Origin: Uliginosibacterium sp036017065
GTDB lineage: Bacteria > Pseudomonadota > Gammaproteobacteria > Burkholderiales > Rhodocyclaceae
DNA: 64,000 nt
NCBI RefSeq assembly: GCF_036017065.1
Contig: NZ_JAYXHR010000002.1
Coordinates: 186,001-250,000, forward strand
Direction of reading: 5' to 3'
The notes beneath the pieces are model-generated. The model saw nothing but the letters and a program-made list of their open reading frames with translations, was not told the origin of the DNA and made no database searches. Position numbers and translations under genes: made by a program. Shown piece after piece: positions 1 through 8,352 of this stretch (its first letter is position 1; each line of letters opens with the position of its first letter).

Positions 1-2
1 TC

Positions 3-1502
3 GCCCTGCTGCCCGCCATGGCCAACCGCCACGGCCTGATCACCGGCGCCACCGGCACCGGCAAGACCGTCACCCTGCAGAAGCTGGCCGAAGGCTTTTC
101 CAGCATCGGCGTGCCGGTGTTCATGGCCGACGTGAAGGGTGACCTCTCGGGCGCAGGCGCGGCCGGCGAAATGAAGCCCAAGCTGCAGGAACGCCTGGCC
201 GCCATCGGCATCACCGACTGGGAGCCGGTGAAGAACCCGGTGGTGTTCTGGGACGTGTTCGGCGAGAGCGGCCACCCGGTGCGCGCCACCGTGTCCGACA
301 TGGGCCCGCTGCTGATCGGCCGCCTGCTGTCGCTCAACGACACCCAGGCTGGCGTGTTGCAGATCGTCTTCAAGGTGGCCGACGACAACGGCCTGCTGCT
401 GCTGGACCTCAAGGACCTGCGCGCGATGGTGCAGTTCGTCGGCGACAACGCCAAGACGCTCACCACCAGCTACGGCAACGTGTCCGCCGCCAGCATCGGC
501 GCCATCCAGCGCGGCCTGCTGACGCTGGAACAGCAAGGGGGCGACAAGTTTTTCGGCGAGCCGATGCTCAACATCGACGACCTGATGCAGACCGGTGACA
601 ACGGCCGTGGCGTCATCAACATCCTGACCGCCGACAAGCTCTACAACTCGCCCAAGCTCTACGCCACCTTCCTGCTGTGGCTGCTGGCCGAACTGTTCGA
701 GCAACTGCCGGAAGCCGGCGACCTGGACCGCCCCAAGCTGGTGTTCTTCTTCGACGAAGCCCACCTGCTGTTCAACGACGCGCCGCCCGCGCTGCTGGAA
801 AAGATCGAACAGGTGGTACGCCTGATCCGCTCAAAGGGCGTCGGCGTCTACTTCGTGACGCAGAACCCGCTGGACGTGCCGGAAACCGTGCTCGGCCAGC
901 TCGGCAACCGCGTGCAGCACGCGCTGCGCGCCTTCACCCCGCGCGACCAGAAGGCGGTGAAGACTGCCGCCGAAACCCTGCGCGCCAATCCCAAGTTCAG
1001 CGCCGAAGCGGCAATCACCGAACTCGGCGTCGGCGAAGCCCTGATCTCCTGCCTGGACGTGAAAGGCACGCCCGGCATCGTGGAGCGCGCCTTCGTCATC
1101 GCCCCGGGTTCGCGCATCGGCCCGATGACGCCGGACGAGCGCAACGCCGCCATCAACAACTCCCCGGTGTACGGCACCTACGAGGAAGTGCTGGACCGCG
1201 AGTCCGCCTTCGAGAAGCTGAAGGCCGCAGTCGCCAACGGTGCAGGCGCCGCCCCCGCAGGCAGCACCGGTGCCAACCCGACCGGCACCGCGCCGGCCCC
1301 CGCAGGTGACGGCGGCGGCCTGCTCGGTGGCGCCGTTGGCGAGATCCTCTTCGGCAAGGTCGGCCCGCGCGGCGGCCAGCACGACGGCCTCGTGCAGACC
1401 GCCGCCAAGACCCTCACCCGCACCATCAGCAGCTCCATCGGCCGCGAGATCGTGCGCGGCGTGCTGGGCTCGATCCTGGGCGGTGGCTCGCGCCGTCGCT
1501 GA
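3..1502 (+). CDS. HerA-like ATPase (DUF853 / YjgR family), 5' truncated
   Basis: The reading frame is open from base 3, and the residues before the first ATG (position 18), ALLPA, match the family N-terminus, so the real start lies left of the window and about 15-20 residues are missing. A Walker A motif GATGTGKT is followed by MADVKGDLSG. The Walker B strand is VFFFDEAHLLF. The C-terminus is a glycine-rich tail ending GGGSRRR. Family members are about 500 residues long and belong to the FtsK/HerA ATPase superfamily. Their cellular role is poorly defined. The downstream methyltransferase gene starts 15 bp after the stop, so co-transcription is likely. Confidence 0.9.
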   Translation, partial: ALLPAMANRHGLITGATGTGKTVTLQKLAEGFSSIGVPVFMADVKGDLSGAGAAGEMKPKLQERLAAIGITDWEPVKNPVVFWDVFGESGHPVRATVSDMGPLLIGRLLSLNDTQAGVLQIVFKVADDNGLLLLDLKDLRAMVQFVGDNAKTLTTSYGNVSAASIGAIQRGLLTLEQQGGDKFFGEPMLNIDDLMQTGDNGRGVINILTADKLYNSPKLYATFLLWLLAELFEQLPEAGDLDRPKLVFFFDEAHLLFNDAPPALLEKIEQVVRLIRSKGVGVYFVTQNPLDVPETVLGQLGNRVQHALRAFTPRDQKAVKTAAETLRANPKFSAEAAITELGVGEALISCLDVKGTPGIVERAFVIAPGSRIGPMTPDERNAAINNSPVYGTYEEVLDRESAFEKLKAAVANGAGAAPAGSTGANPTGTAPAPAGDGGGLLGGAVGEILFGKVGPRGGQHDGLVQTAAKTLTRTISSSIGREIVRGVLGSILGGGSRRR

Positions 1503-1517
1503 GATACCGGGACAACG

Positions 1518-2657
1518 ATGGACGCCAGCCGCGTAGAGCGCCTCGGTCAGGTTTTCACCGCGCCCGCCGTGGTACGGCAGATGCTGGCCCTGCGGCGCAA
1601 TGCCGGACGCGTGCTGGAACCGAGTTGCGGTGACGGCGCCTTCGCGCGGCACCTGCCCGGCTGCATCGCCATCGAGCTGGACGCCAGCGTCGCCCCCGCC
1701 GATGCGCGGGTGATGGACTTCTTTGCCTACCCGGCTGAGGAACGGTTCGACAGCATCGTCGGCAACCCGCCCTACGTGCGCCACCAGGACATCCTGCCGG
1801 CGACGCGTGCGCTGCTGCCGATGGAGCTGTTCGACCTGCGCAGCAACCTGTACCTGTTCTTCATCGAGAAGTGCGTGCGCCACCTGCGGCCAGGTGGGGA
1901 GCTGGTGTTCATCGTGCCGCGCGACTTCATCAAGCTGACGGCGGCGCGCAAGCTCAATCGCTGGCTGTTCGAGCAGGGCACGATCACCGACTTCATCGAG
2001 ACCGGCGACAGCAACATCTTCGGCGAGTACGTGCCCAACTGCGCGATCTTCCGTTTCGAGCGCGGCCGCATGGACCGCCGCATGCACGACGGCCGGCTCT
2101 TCGCCGAAGTGGGCGGCCAGCTCATGTTCCTGCGTGGCGACTACACACTGCCACTGGCCCGGCTGTTCGACGTGAAGGTGGGCGCAGTGTCCGGCGCCGA
2201 CGAAGTCTTCACCCACCCGGAAGGCAACCGCGAGTTCGTCTGCTCGCGCACCGCCGAGACCGGCGAGCTGCGCCGCATGTTCTTCGACGTGCAGCATCCG
2301 CACCTGCTCGCCAACAAGTCGCGCCTGCTGGCGCGGCGGGTCCGCGAATTCGAGGAGCACAACTGGTGGCGCTGGGGCCGCCAGCATCACCAGAGCAGCG
2401 CACCGCGCATCTACGTGAACAGCAAGACGCGGCGCGCGCAACCCTTCTTCCTGCACGACTGTCCAGACTACGACGGCGCCATCCTGGCGCTGTTCCCGCG
2501 CATTGCGGGCATGAACCTGGCCCAGGCGGTGGACCTGCTGAACACCGCCGTGGACTGGGAAGAGCTGGGCTTCAAATGCGATGGCCGTCACCTGTTCACC
2601 CAGCGCAGCCTGCAGACCTGTCTGCTCCCCGCCAGCTTTGAACGGCTGACGCGCTAG
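1518..2657 (+). CDS. Solitary N6-adenine DNA methyltransferase (class I, NPPY)
   Basis: A 379-residue SAM-dependent methyltransferase. Motif I (LEPSCGDGAF) is near residue 33 and the amino-methyltransferase motif IV, NPPYV, is near residue 82. That motif marks modification of adenine N6, as in the Eco57I/TaqI group. The C-terminal part (KVGAVSGADEVF, then a basic aromatic segment) looks like a target-recognition region. No restriction endonuclease lies beside it, so it is probably an orphan that marks the host genome, though a non-DNA substrate cannot be excluded. It begins 15 bp after the HerA-like gene and probably shares its transcript. Confidence 0.82.
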   Translation: MDASRVERLGQVFTAPAVVRQMLALRRNAGRVLEPSCGDGAFARHLPGCIAIELDASVAPADARVMDFFAYPAEERFDSIVGNPPYVRHQDILPATRALLPMELFDLRSNLYLFFIEKCVRHLRPGGELVFIVPRDFIKLTAARKLNRWLFEQGTITDFIETGDSNIFGEYVPNCAIFRFERGRMDRRMHDGRLFAEVGGQLMFLRGDYTLPLARLFDVKVGAVSGADEVFTHPEGNREFVCSRTAETGELRRMFFDVQHPHLLANKSRLLARRVREFEEHNWWRWGRQHHQSSAPRIYVNSKTRRAQPFFLHDCPDYDGAILALFPRIAGMNLAQAVDLLNTAVDWEELGFKCDGRHLFTQRSLQTCLLPASFERLTR

Positions 2658-2860
2658 CAAGCTGCCAGGCAGGGCCTGCCTGCCCGAATGGCCCGCGGTT
2701 TCAGGCCACCCTTTCGGCCAGCGCACCCCGTCGTCGGGCGCGAACTGACCTACCCTGCGTTCAAGGTCGCTGCGCACTCCCTGCCCCTGCGACTCATCGC
2801 CGCGGACGGACGAATGTCCCGCCCTGGCCGGCACCGATGGATGCAGAAAGGAAGCACGGC

Positions 2861-3283
2861 ATGACACCGCAACAGGTCTCGCTCATACAGTCCAGCTGGG
2901 CACAGGTCGTTCCGATCCGGGAACAGGCCGCCACCCTGTTCTACGACACCTTGTTCACGATGGACCCGGCACTGCGCCCGCTGTTCAAGGGCGACATGAG
3001 CGAGCAGGGTCGCAAGCTGATGGGCGTGCTGGGCGTGGTCGTCGCCTCGCTCGAACGCCTCCAGGAGCTGGTGCCCACCGTCCAGGCGCTGGGCGCCAAG
3101 CATGTCGGCTACGGCGTCCGCAATGCGCACTACGACACCGTCGGCCAGGCGCTGCTGCAGACCTTGGAACTTGGCCTTGGCCCGGCCTTCACGGAACCTG
3201 TCCGCGACGCCTGGGCCACTGCCTACGCCACGCTGGCCGGCGTCATGCAGGAAGCCGCGGCAGCCTCGCCGCAAGCCGCCTGA
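2861..3283 (+). CDS. Single-domain bacterial globin
   Basis: About 140 residues of globin fold and nothing else. PheCD1 is probably in LRPLFKGD, and the proximal His is in LGAKHVGYGV. The sequence resembles Vitreoscilla haemoglobin and the haem domain of flavohaemoglobin, but no reductase domain follows. I chose the ATG at 2861 because AAAGGAAG sits at ribosome-binding distance in front of it. An in-frame ATG at 2837 has no such site and would add eight residues. Expected role: binding of O2 or NO. The stop is 16 bp before a diguanylate cyclase gene, which suggests a two-gene gas-sensing or c-di-GMP unit. Confidence 0.87.
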   Translation: MTPQQVSLIQSSWAQVVPIREQAATLFYDTLFTMDPALRPLFKGDMSEQGRKLMGVLGVVVASLERLQELVPTVQALGAKHVGYGVRNAHYDTVGQALLQTLELGLGPAFTEPVRDAWATAYATLAGVMQEAAAASPQAA

Positions 3284-3299
3284 CGCAACGGCCGACGCC

Positions 3300-4091
3300 A
3301 TGAATCCGCAAGTCCGCCTCGCCCCGCACCTGCACACCGACATGGCACGGCGCCTGCGGCCGCCTGCCACGCCGAACATGGCCAACCCGGGCGCGCTGGA
3401 TGCGGGCTCGGCCGGGATGCTGCTCGACGCCCTGCGCCGCCTTGCCCTCAACCAGCGCGATGTCGGGGCAGCCATCCTGCCGGCCCTGCAGGACCTGGTG
3501 GCCCGCCTCGACCCGCAGGCCATGCCCACGCTGGCACAACGCGCCCACGCAGCGGAGGAGGAAGCCCGCGCGCTGCGCCAGGCGCTCGGCAACCTCGCCC
3601 ACGGCGTACGCCGCGACGAGCTGACCGGCCTGCTGAATCGCAAGGGCCTGGTGGATGCCTTCGACGCCGAAAGTGCGCGGGCGGCGCGCGACGACGGCAT
3701 GCTGTGCGTCGCCCTGCTGGACCTCGACGACTTCAAGCGACTCAACGATCACCACGGCCACCTGGCCGGCGACCATGCCCTCCAGCATTTCGCCACGCTC
3801 GCACGCGACCACCTGCGCCCGCAGGACGCCATGGGCCGTTTCGGCGGCGAGGAGTTCATCGTGCTGCTGCCGGGCGCCAGCCCTGCCGAAGCGGTGACGA
3901 TCATCGAGCGACTGCAAGCCGCGCTCGCCACCCGCGCCCCGCACTGGCAGGCGCGCGACATTCCGCTCAGCTTCAGCGCCGGTGTCATCCGCGTGCAGGC
4001 CCACGAGTCCTGGCACCAGGCGATTACGCGTGCCGATGGCGCCATGTACGTCGCCAAACGCGCCGGCAAGGCACGCTGCCTGGCCGCCTGA
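3300..4091 (+). CDS. GGDEF diguanylate cyclase
   Basis: A 263-residue cytoplasmic protein with no visible membrane segment. The N-terminal 100 residues are helical and unassigned; the cyclase domain begins at RRDELTGLLNRKGL. The active-site signature is FGGEEF. An RPQD motif lies exactly five residues upstream of it, the position of the inhibitory I-site (RxxD), so product feedback is expected. Predicted reaction: two GTP to c-di-GMP. The ATG at 3300 is preferred over upstream starts, which would run back through the globin gene. The arrangement recalls globin-coupled cyclases such as E. coli DosC, but split into two proteins. Confidence 0.87.
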   Translation: MNPQVRLAPHLHTDMARRLRPPATPNMANPGALDAGSAGMLLDALRRLALNQRDVGAAILPALQDLVARLDPQAMPTLAQRAHAAEEEARALRQALGNLAHGVRRDELTGLLNRKGLVDAFDAESARAARDDGMLCVALLDLDDFKRLNDHHGHLAGDHALQHFATLARDHLRPQDAMGRFGGEEFIVLLPGASPAEAVTIIERLQAALATRAPHWQARDIPLSFSAGVIRVQAHESWHQAITRADGAMYVAKRAGKARCLAA

Positions 4092-4248
4092 ACGCTGCCT
4101 CAGCGCGCGATCCCTTTCCCGGCACGGGCTGACAGCCTGCCGGCCGGGGCCTATGCTGCACGTCCGCGTGCGCATCCCTGCATCTCACTCTGCGCGCGCC
4201 ATTTTCTTGCGCCGACTCCCGCGCCGCTTTGTACCGAGGAAACGCATC

Positions 4249-4839
4249 ATGCCCATTGCATCACGAGCATCACGATCGCCATCGCTGTCGTCGAAAGCGC
4301 CCATCGCACGCTTGCTTTACGCCCTTGCCATCGGCCTGCCCTGTCTTCCTGCTGCCGCGCTCGAACTGGGCAGCAACGACATCAAGGATGGCGGCAGCCT
4401 CACCGTCACGCAGGTGTACAAGGGCTTCGGCTGCGAAGGCGAGAACCGCTCCCCGCAACTGCACTGGAAGAATGCGCCGGCCGGGACGAAGAGCTTCGCG
4501 GTCACGGTCTACGATCCCGACGCGCCCACCGGCAGCGGCTGGTGGCACTGGCTGGTGTGGGACATCCCCGCCAGCGCCACCAGCCTGCCGGCCGGAATCG
4601 GCCAGGGCGCCGTGCTGCCCGCCGGCGCACGCGAAGGGCGCAGCGACTACGGCACGACCGGCTTCGGCGGTGCCTGCCCGCCCAAGGGTGACAAGCCCCA
4701 CCGCTACGTCTTCACGGTGTTCGCCCTGAAGGTCCCCAGGCTGCAGGTACCGGACAATCCGACGGCCGCGCTGGTGGGTTTCATGCTGAATGCCAATGCG
4801 CTGGAGAAGGCGAGCTTCACCGCCACCTACGGACACTGA
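4249..4839 (+). CDS. YbhB/YbcL-family PEBP-like protein, probably exported
   Basis: 196 residues. The first 40 are basic and then hydrophobic (LLYALAIGLPCLPAAAL), consistent with a signal peptide. The mature part carries the PEBP signatures YDPDAPTGSGWWHW and DYGTTGFGGACPPKGDKPHR. PEBP proteins bind anionic or phosphate-bearing ligands; bacterial members have no settled function. GAGGAAA in front of the ATG at 4249 fixes the start. A perfect inverted repeat at 4864-4903 ends the transcript and separates it from the convergent rph gene. Confidence 0.85.
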   Translation: MPIASRASRSPSLSSKAPIARLLYALAIGLPCLPAAALELGSNDIKDGGSLTVTQVYKGFGCEGENRSPQLHWKNAPAGTKSFAVTVYDPDAPTGSGWWHWLVWDIPASATSLPAGIGQGAVLPAGAREGRSDYGTTGFGGACPPKGDKPHRYVFTVFALKVPRLQVPDNPTAALVGFMLNANALEKASFTATYGH

Positions 4840-4863
4840 ACGCAAACCCCCGGCGGCCACGCC

Positions 4864-4903
4864 GGAAAGTACAAAGGGCCCCACGGGGCCCTTTGTACTT
4901 TCC
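4864..4903. terminator. Bidirectional hairpin terminator between PEBP gene and rph
   Basis: Two perfectly complementary 19-nt arms (4864-4882 and 4885-4903) are separated by only AC. The core is CAAAGGGCCCC against GGGGCCCTTTG. It lies 25 bp after one stop and 20 bp before the other, between convergent genes. Neither side has a long T tract, so termination may rely on the unusually strong stem. Confidence 0.75.
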
Positions 4904-4922
4904 ATCCTTCTGGTGCGAGGTC

Positions 4923-5642
4923 TCAGGCCACGGCCTGTTTCTGCAGCGTCACCAGCTCGGCGATGCCCGCGCCGGCCAGCGCCAGCAAGGCATCCAGTTC
5001 GGTCCGCTGGAACGGCGCGCCCTCCGCCGTACCCTGCACCTCGACGAAGCCACCGCTACCGGTCATCACCACGTTCATGTCGGTATCGCAGGCCGAATCC
5101 TCCACGTAGTCCAGGTCCAGCACAGGCGCGCCATTTGCGATGCCCACCGACACCGCGGCCACCCACTCACGCAGCGGAGAGGCCGTCAGCTTGCCTTCGG
5201 CAATCAGCTTCTGCAGCGCGTCGTGCAGCGCCACGCAGGCGCCGGTGATCGACGCCGTGCGCGTGCCGCCATCCGCCTGCAGCACGTCGCAGTCGATGGT
5301 GATCTGCCGCTCACCCAGGGCCTTGAGATCCACCACGGCACGCAGGCTGCGGCCGATGAGGCGCTGGATCTCCTGCGTGCGGCCGGTCTGCTTGCCCTTG
5401 GCCGCCTCGCGCGACATGCGGGTGTGGGTGGAGCGCGGCAGCATGCCGTATTCCGCCGTCACCCAACCCTCGCCCTTACCGCGCAGGAAGGGCGGCACGG
5501 ATTCCTCGACACTGGCCGTGCACAGCACGCGGGTGTCACCGAACTCCACCAGCACCGAGCCCTCGGCATGCTTCGTGAAGCCACGGATGATGCGCACCTC
5601 GCGCAATTGGTCGGCGCGGCGGCCGGAGGGACGGTTGCTCAT
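4923..5642 (-). CDS. rph: Ribonuclease PH
   Basis: 239 residues, the usual family length, beginning MSNRPSGRRADQLREV. It carries the RNase PH signatures GDTRVLCTASVE, LPRSTHTR and CDVLQADGGTRTASI. It is a phosphorolytic 3'-5' exoribonuclease that trims tRNA 3' ends. In related betaproteobacteria rph is followed by the rdgB NTP pyrophosphatase gene; here that position holds a terminator and a convergent PEBP gene. It lies downstream of the GNAT, PP2C and kinase genes on the same strand. Confidence 0.96.
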   Translation of the reverse strand: MSNRPSGRRADQLREVRIIRGFTKHAEGSVLVEFGDTRVLCTASVEESVPPFLRGKGEGWVTAEYGMLPRSTHTRMSREAAKGKQTGRTQEIQRLIGRSLRAVVDLKALGERQITIDCDVLQADGGTRTASITGACVALHDALQKLIAEGKLTASPLREWVAAVSVGIANGAPVLDLDYVEDSACDTDMNVVMTGSGGFVEVQGTAEGAPFQRTELDALLALAGAGIAELVTLQKQAVA

Positions 5643-5687
5643 GATGGATACCTGAAGATTCGCGACGGGCTGCGATTGTAGCCGCCC

Positions 5688-6128
5688 TCAGCGGGGCAAT
5701 CGTGCGTAGTAGATGTCGAAGTCTTCTTCGTGCGTCTGCACGAAACCATGACGCTGGTAGAAGCGGTTGGCATCGCTGCCACGCAAGGCACCCACGCGCA
5801 CCGACAGGCCTTCTGCATCGGCCTGCGCGAACATCTGCCGTAGCACCCAGGCACCGATACCCCGCCCCTGATGCGCAGGCAGCACGTAGAGATGATTCAG
5901 GAACAGGCCGCCGTCCTGCGGACGCCACACCACGAACCCCACCCGCTCGCCCTCGCACACGATGTGCCGCGTGAAGTCCGGGTCGAAGGTCGCAAGAAAC
6001 CGCGCCCGCGCCCGCAACGGATCGAAGCGCCCGATCCGCTCGAGACTTTCACGCATGGCTGCGATGCGCAGGGCGACCAGCGCCTCTACGTCATCGACAA
6101 CAACCGACTCGAAAGACAACTCCAACAT
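5688..6128 (-). CDS. GNAT-family N-acetyltransferase
   Basis: 146 residues. The acetyl-CoA pyrophosphate loop is visible as LPAHQGRGIGAWVL, followed by ANRFYQRHGFV, the usual end of the GNAT core. The substrate cannot be inferred. The gene lies between rph and the PP2C gene. Its whole upstream interval is occupied by the palindromic element at 6135-6257, and no convincing ribosome-binding site precedes the ATG at 6128. Its translation may therefore depend on that structure or be weak. Confidence 0.85.
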   Translation of the reverse strand: MLELSFESVVVDDVEALVALRIAAMRESLERIGRFDPLRARARFLATFDPDFTRHIVCEGERVGFVVWRPQDGGLFLNHLYVLPAHQGRGIGAWVLRQMFAQADAEGLSVRVGALRGSDANRFYQRHGFVQTHEEDFDIYYARLPR

Positions 6129-6134
6129 AGAGGG

Positions 6135-6257
6135 ATAGATAGGGCGAAAGGCGTAGCGAGCGGTTCAAGGTCGCAACGAGAAGCGCAGACGTACGGGAGT
6201 ACGTCGAGCATCACAGTTGCGAGATTGATCCGCGCAGTAGCCTTGCGCCCTATCTAT
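6135..6257. repeat. 123-bp imperfect palindrome filling the PP2C-GNAT interval
   Basis: The outer arms, ATAGATAGGGCGAAAGGC (6135-6152) and its complement at 6240-6257, pair at 17 of 18 positions. Pairing continues inward through TCGCAAC/GTTGCGA to a central perfect hairpin GACGTAC-GGGA-GTACGTC, so the unit folds into one long stem. The right arm contains the last codons and the TAG stop of the PP2C gene; the left arm ends 7 bp from the GNAT start. The shape suggests a REP or MITE-type element (inference). It could also cap the upstream mRNA. Confidence 0.75.
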
Positions 6258-7179
6258 TGGGGTCGAAGCGGGAAAACTTCTTTATTGCTGCGTTGATCTC
6301 GGCAATCGCGCTCTCGATGTCGTTGTCGCTCAGCCCCGTGCCCTCCGGCAGGCGGCTGCGCGCAAAGCCTTCCATCTGGGTGGTGATGGCATCGAGCGGC
6401 ATGGTGTCGGTGGACACCGTGGACGGCGAGTCCTCGGCATAGTCGTCATGCCAGCGCATCGACAGCATGGACAGGTTGTCGCAGGTCAGGCCGCCACGCG
6501 ACTCGGCGCGGTCCATGACCCGCGGCGAGCGCTCCAGGATGTCGGCGTCGCACATCAGGTCGACCAGTTCGTCCGGCTCCAGGTTGCCCCACACACCGTC
6601 CGAACACATGACGATGAGGTCGTTGGTGAACAAGGGCGTGGAGGATGAGAACTCGATCTGCGGCGAATGCGTGCCGCCCAGGCAACTGAAGATGCGGTTG
6701 CGCGCCGGGTGCACCGCCGCCTCTTCCTCGGTGATCAGGCCCTGGTCGATCATCAGCTGCAGGCGCGAGTGGTCGCGCGTCTGCATGATGGTACGGCCGC
6801 GGCGGATGAGGTACAGGCGCGAATCGCCGGCATGCGCCCAGTGCGCGACGCTGTCCTGGATCAGGCAGGCGACGATGGTGGTGCGCGGCGCTTCCGGCAG
6901 GCCCTTCTCGAAGGAGTAATCGAGAATGGCGTTGTGGGCGTTGGCGAGCGAGCGCGACAGGAACAGCAGCTCGTCGCGGATCTTCGGGATGGCACTGGCC
7001 TGGAAGGCCTCGATGATGTACTGGGTGGCGATCTGCGCTGCCACCTCGCCATGCAGGTGCCCACCCATGCCGTCGGCCACGACCATCAGCAGTGAGTCGC
7101 GTGAATAGCTGTAGGCCACGCGGTCCTGGTTGTTGGGTCGGCCGCCGGGACGGCTCTCCTGGTAGACGGTGAATTTCAT
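6250..7179 (-). CDS. PP2C-family protein Ser/Thr phosphatase
   Basis: 309 residues. PP2C metal-binding motifs are visible: NNQDR near residue 16, VVADGMGGH near 34, HAGDSRLYLIRRG near 117 and IVMCSDGVWGN in the second half. The domain ends near residue 235 with CDNLSML; the remaining 70 residues are acidic and have no recognised domain. Start and kinase stop overlap by 4 bp (ATGA), so it is translationally coupled to the kinase gene and probably reverses its phosphorylation. The stop codon lies inside the palindrome 6135-6257. Confidence 0.92.
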   Translation of the reverse strand: MKFTVYQESRPGGRPNNQDRVAYSYSRDSLLMVVADGMGGHLHGEVAAQIATQYIIEAFQASAIPKIRDELLFLSRSLANAHNAILDYSFEKGLPEAPRTTIVACLIQDSVAHWAHAGDSRLYLIRRGRTIMQTRDHSRLQLMIDQGLITEEEAAVHPARNRIFSCLGGTHSPQIEFSSSTPLFTNDLIVMCSDGVWGNLEPDELVDLMCDADILERSPRVMDRAESRGGLTCDNLSMLSMRWHDDYAEDSPSTVSTDTMPLDAITTQMEGFARSRLPEGTGLSDNDIESAIAEINAAIKKFSRFDPNR

Positions 7180-8129
7180 GAACGGCCAATCAAAGCACGC
7201 AGCTTGACGCTCATCTTGCCCAGGAAGGTGCTGGGCGGAGGCGGCGCCACGTGACGGGAACGGGTCAATAGTGCCTTCTGCAAGGCGTACACACTCTGCG
7301 GACGGTTGAGCGGGTCAAGCTCCAGGCACCAGTCGATGGTTTCCAGCAGATGAGTGGAATACTGGCCGGCCCAGCGCTTGGTGGCCGGCTCCATCAGGTC
7401 TTTCTTGATGCGCTCGTCCGAGCGCTGCGGCGCGCTGCCGGCCAGGCAGGCATACATCGAGGCACCGGTGCTGTAGATGTCGCTCCACGGGCCCAGGTGT
7501 TCGCGGTCGTTGAACTGCTCCGGCGGCGCGAAGCCCGGCGTGTACATGGGCTTGAGCATCGGTGTGTCGCTGGCCAGGGTCTGGCGGGCGGCACCGAAGT
7601 CCAGCAGCACCGGCGTGCCGTCGTTACGCAGGTAGATGTTCGAAGGCTTGATGTCCAGGTGCAGCAGCTTGTGCGCATGCACCTCGCGCAGGCCATTCAG
7701 GAGGCGGGTGAACACGCCGCGGATGAAGCGCTCCTTGATGTGGCCCTTGTTGCGATGGATGAAGTCCTGCAGCGTGCGACCGCGCTCGAACTGCATGACC
7801 ATGTACACCGTGCCGTTGGCGCGGAAGAAATTCAGCACGCGCACGACATTGGGATGCAGCAGCTTGGCCAGCGAGCGTCCTTCCTCGAAGAAGCACTTCA
7901 TGCCGTAGCGGAAGGCCGCCTGGTGCTCCTCGGTGACCTGCGGCTCGATCTCGCCGTTCTTGCGCAGCGCCAGCGAGTTGGGGAGGTATTCCTTGATCGC
8001 CACGGCGTTGCCTTCGGCATCCGTGGCGAGATAGACAATCGAGAAACCACCGAGGCTCAACTGCTGCTCGATGCGGTACTGCTCCAGCTGGAAGCTGGGC
8101 GGCAAGGCAGAGTTGGCTTGAGAGGGCAT
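7176..8129 (-). CDS. Cytoplasmic Ser/Thr protein kinase (Hanks type), HLD variant
   Basis: 317 residues, soluble, no membrane segment or sensor domain. Visible: glycine-rich loop LSLGGFSIVYLA near residue 24, the ATP-binding Lys in AIKEYLP, catalytic loop HLDIKPSN and metal-binding DFGAAR. The HRD arginine is Leu, so this is a non-RD kinase that may not need activation-loop phosphorylation. It is translationally coupled to the PP2C phosphatase and divergent from yicC. Substrates are not indicated by the sequence. Confidence 0.9.
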   Translation of the reverse strand: MPSQANSALPPSFQLEQYRIEQQLSLGGFSIVYLATDAEGNAVAIKEYLPNSLALRKNGEIEPQVTEEHQAAFRYGMKCFFEEGRSLAKLLHPNVVRVLNFFRANGTVYMVMQFERGRTLQDFIHRNKGHIKERFIRGVFTRLLNGLREVHAHKLLHLDIKPSNIYLRNDGTPVLLDFGAARQTLASDTPMLKPMYTPGFAPPEQFNDREHLGPWSDIYSTGASMYACLAGSAPQRSDERIKKDLMEPATKRWAGQYSTHLLETIDWCLELDPLNRPQSVYALQKALLTRSRHVAPPPPSTFLGKMSVKLRALIGRS

Positions 8130-8352
8130 GAGTCAGGGGGTTATCATCCAGCGCGGCCCGGCATTTTCAAACCGGCGCCCCGGCGTTGTAAAGGCGGAAT
8201 TGACGTGATTTGACGCGGCTCGGGACCTAGTTCGCGCGACGCTGCCGGCCATCCAGCCAAACGCGCCGTCCGTAGTGCCGCCCCGCCACCGCCCGATTTC
8301 CATTCCTGCCCGCTGTTCGCGGGTTTCGTTTTTTCTCTTACAGGCAATCGCG

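Noticed and set aside
2658..2860. GC-rich hairpin GGCAGG/CCTGCC after the methyltransferase gene as a terminator
   Set aside because: No T tract and only a short stem; evidence too weak to list as a feature.
831..2867. Long minus-strand open frame of 678 codons
   Set aside because: Lies opposite the HerA-like and methyltransferase genes. It is a GC-rich antisense frame with low-complexity His/Ala/Gln composition and no recognisable domain.
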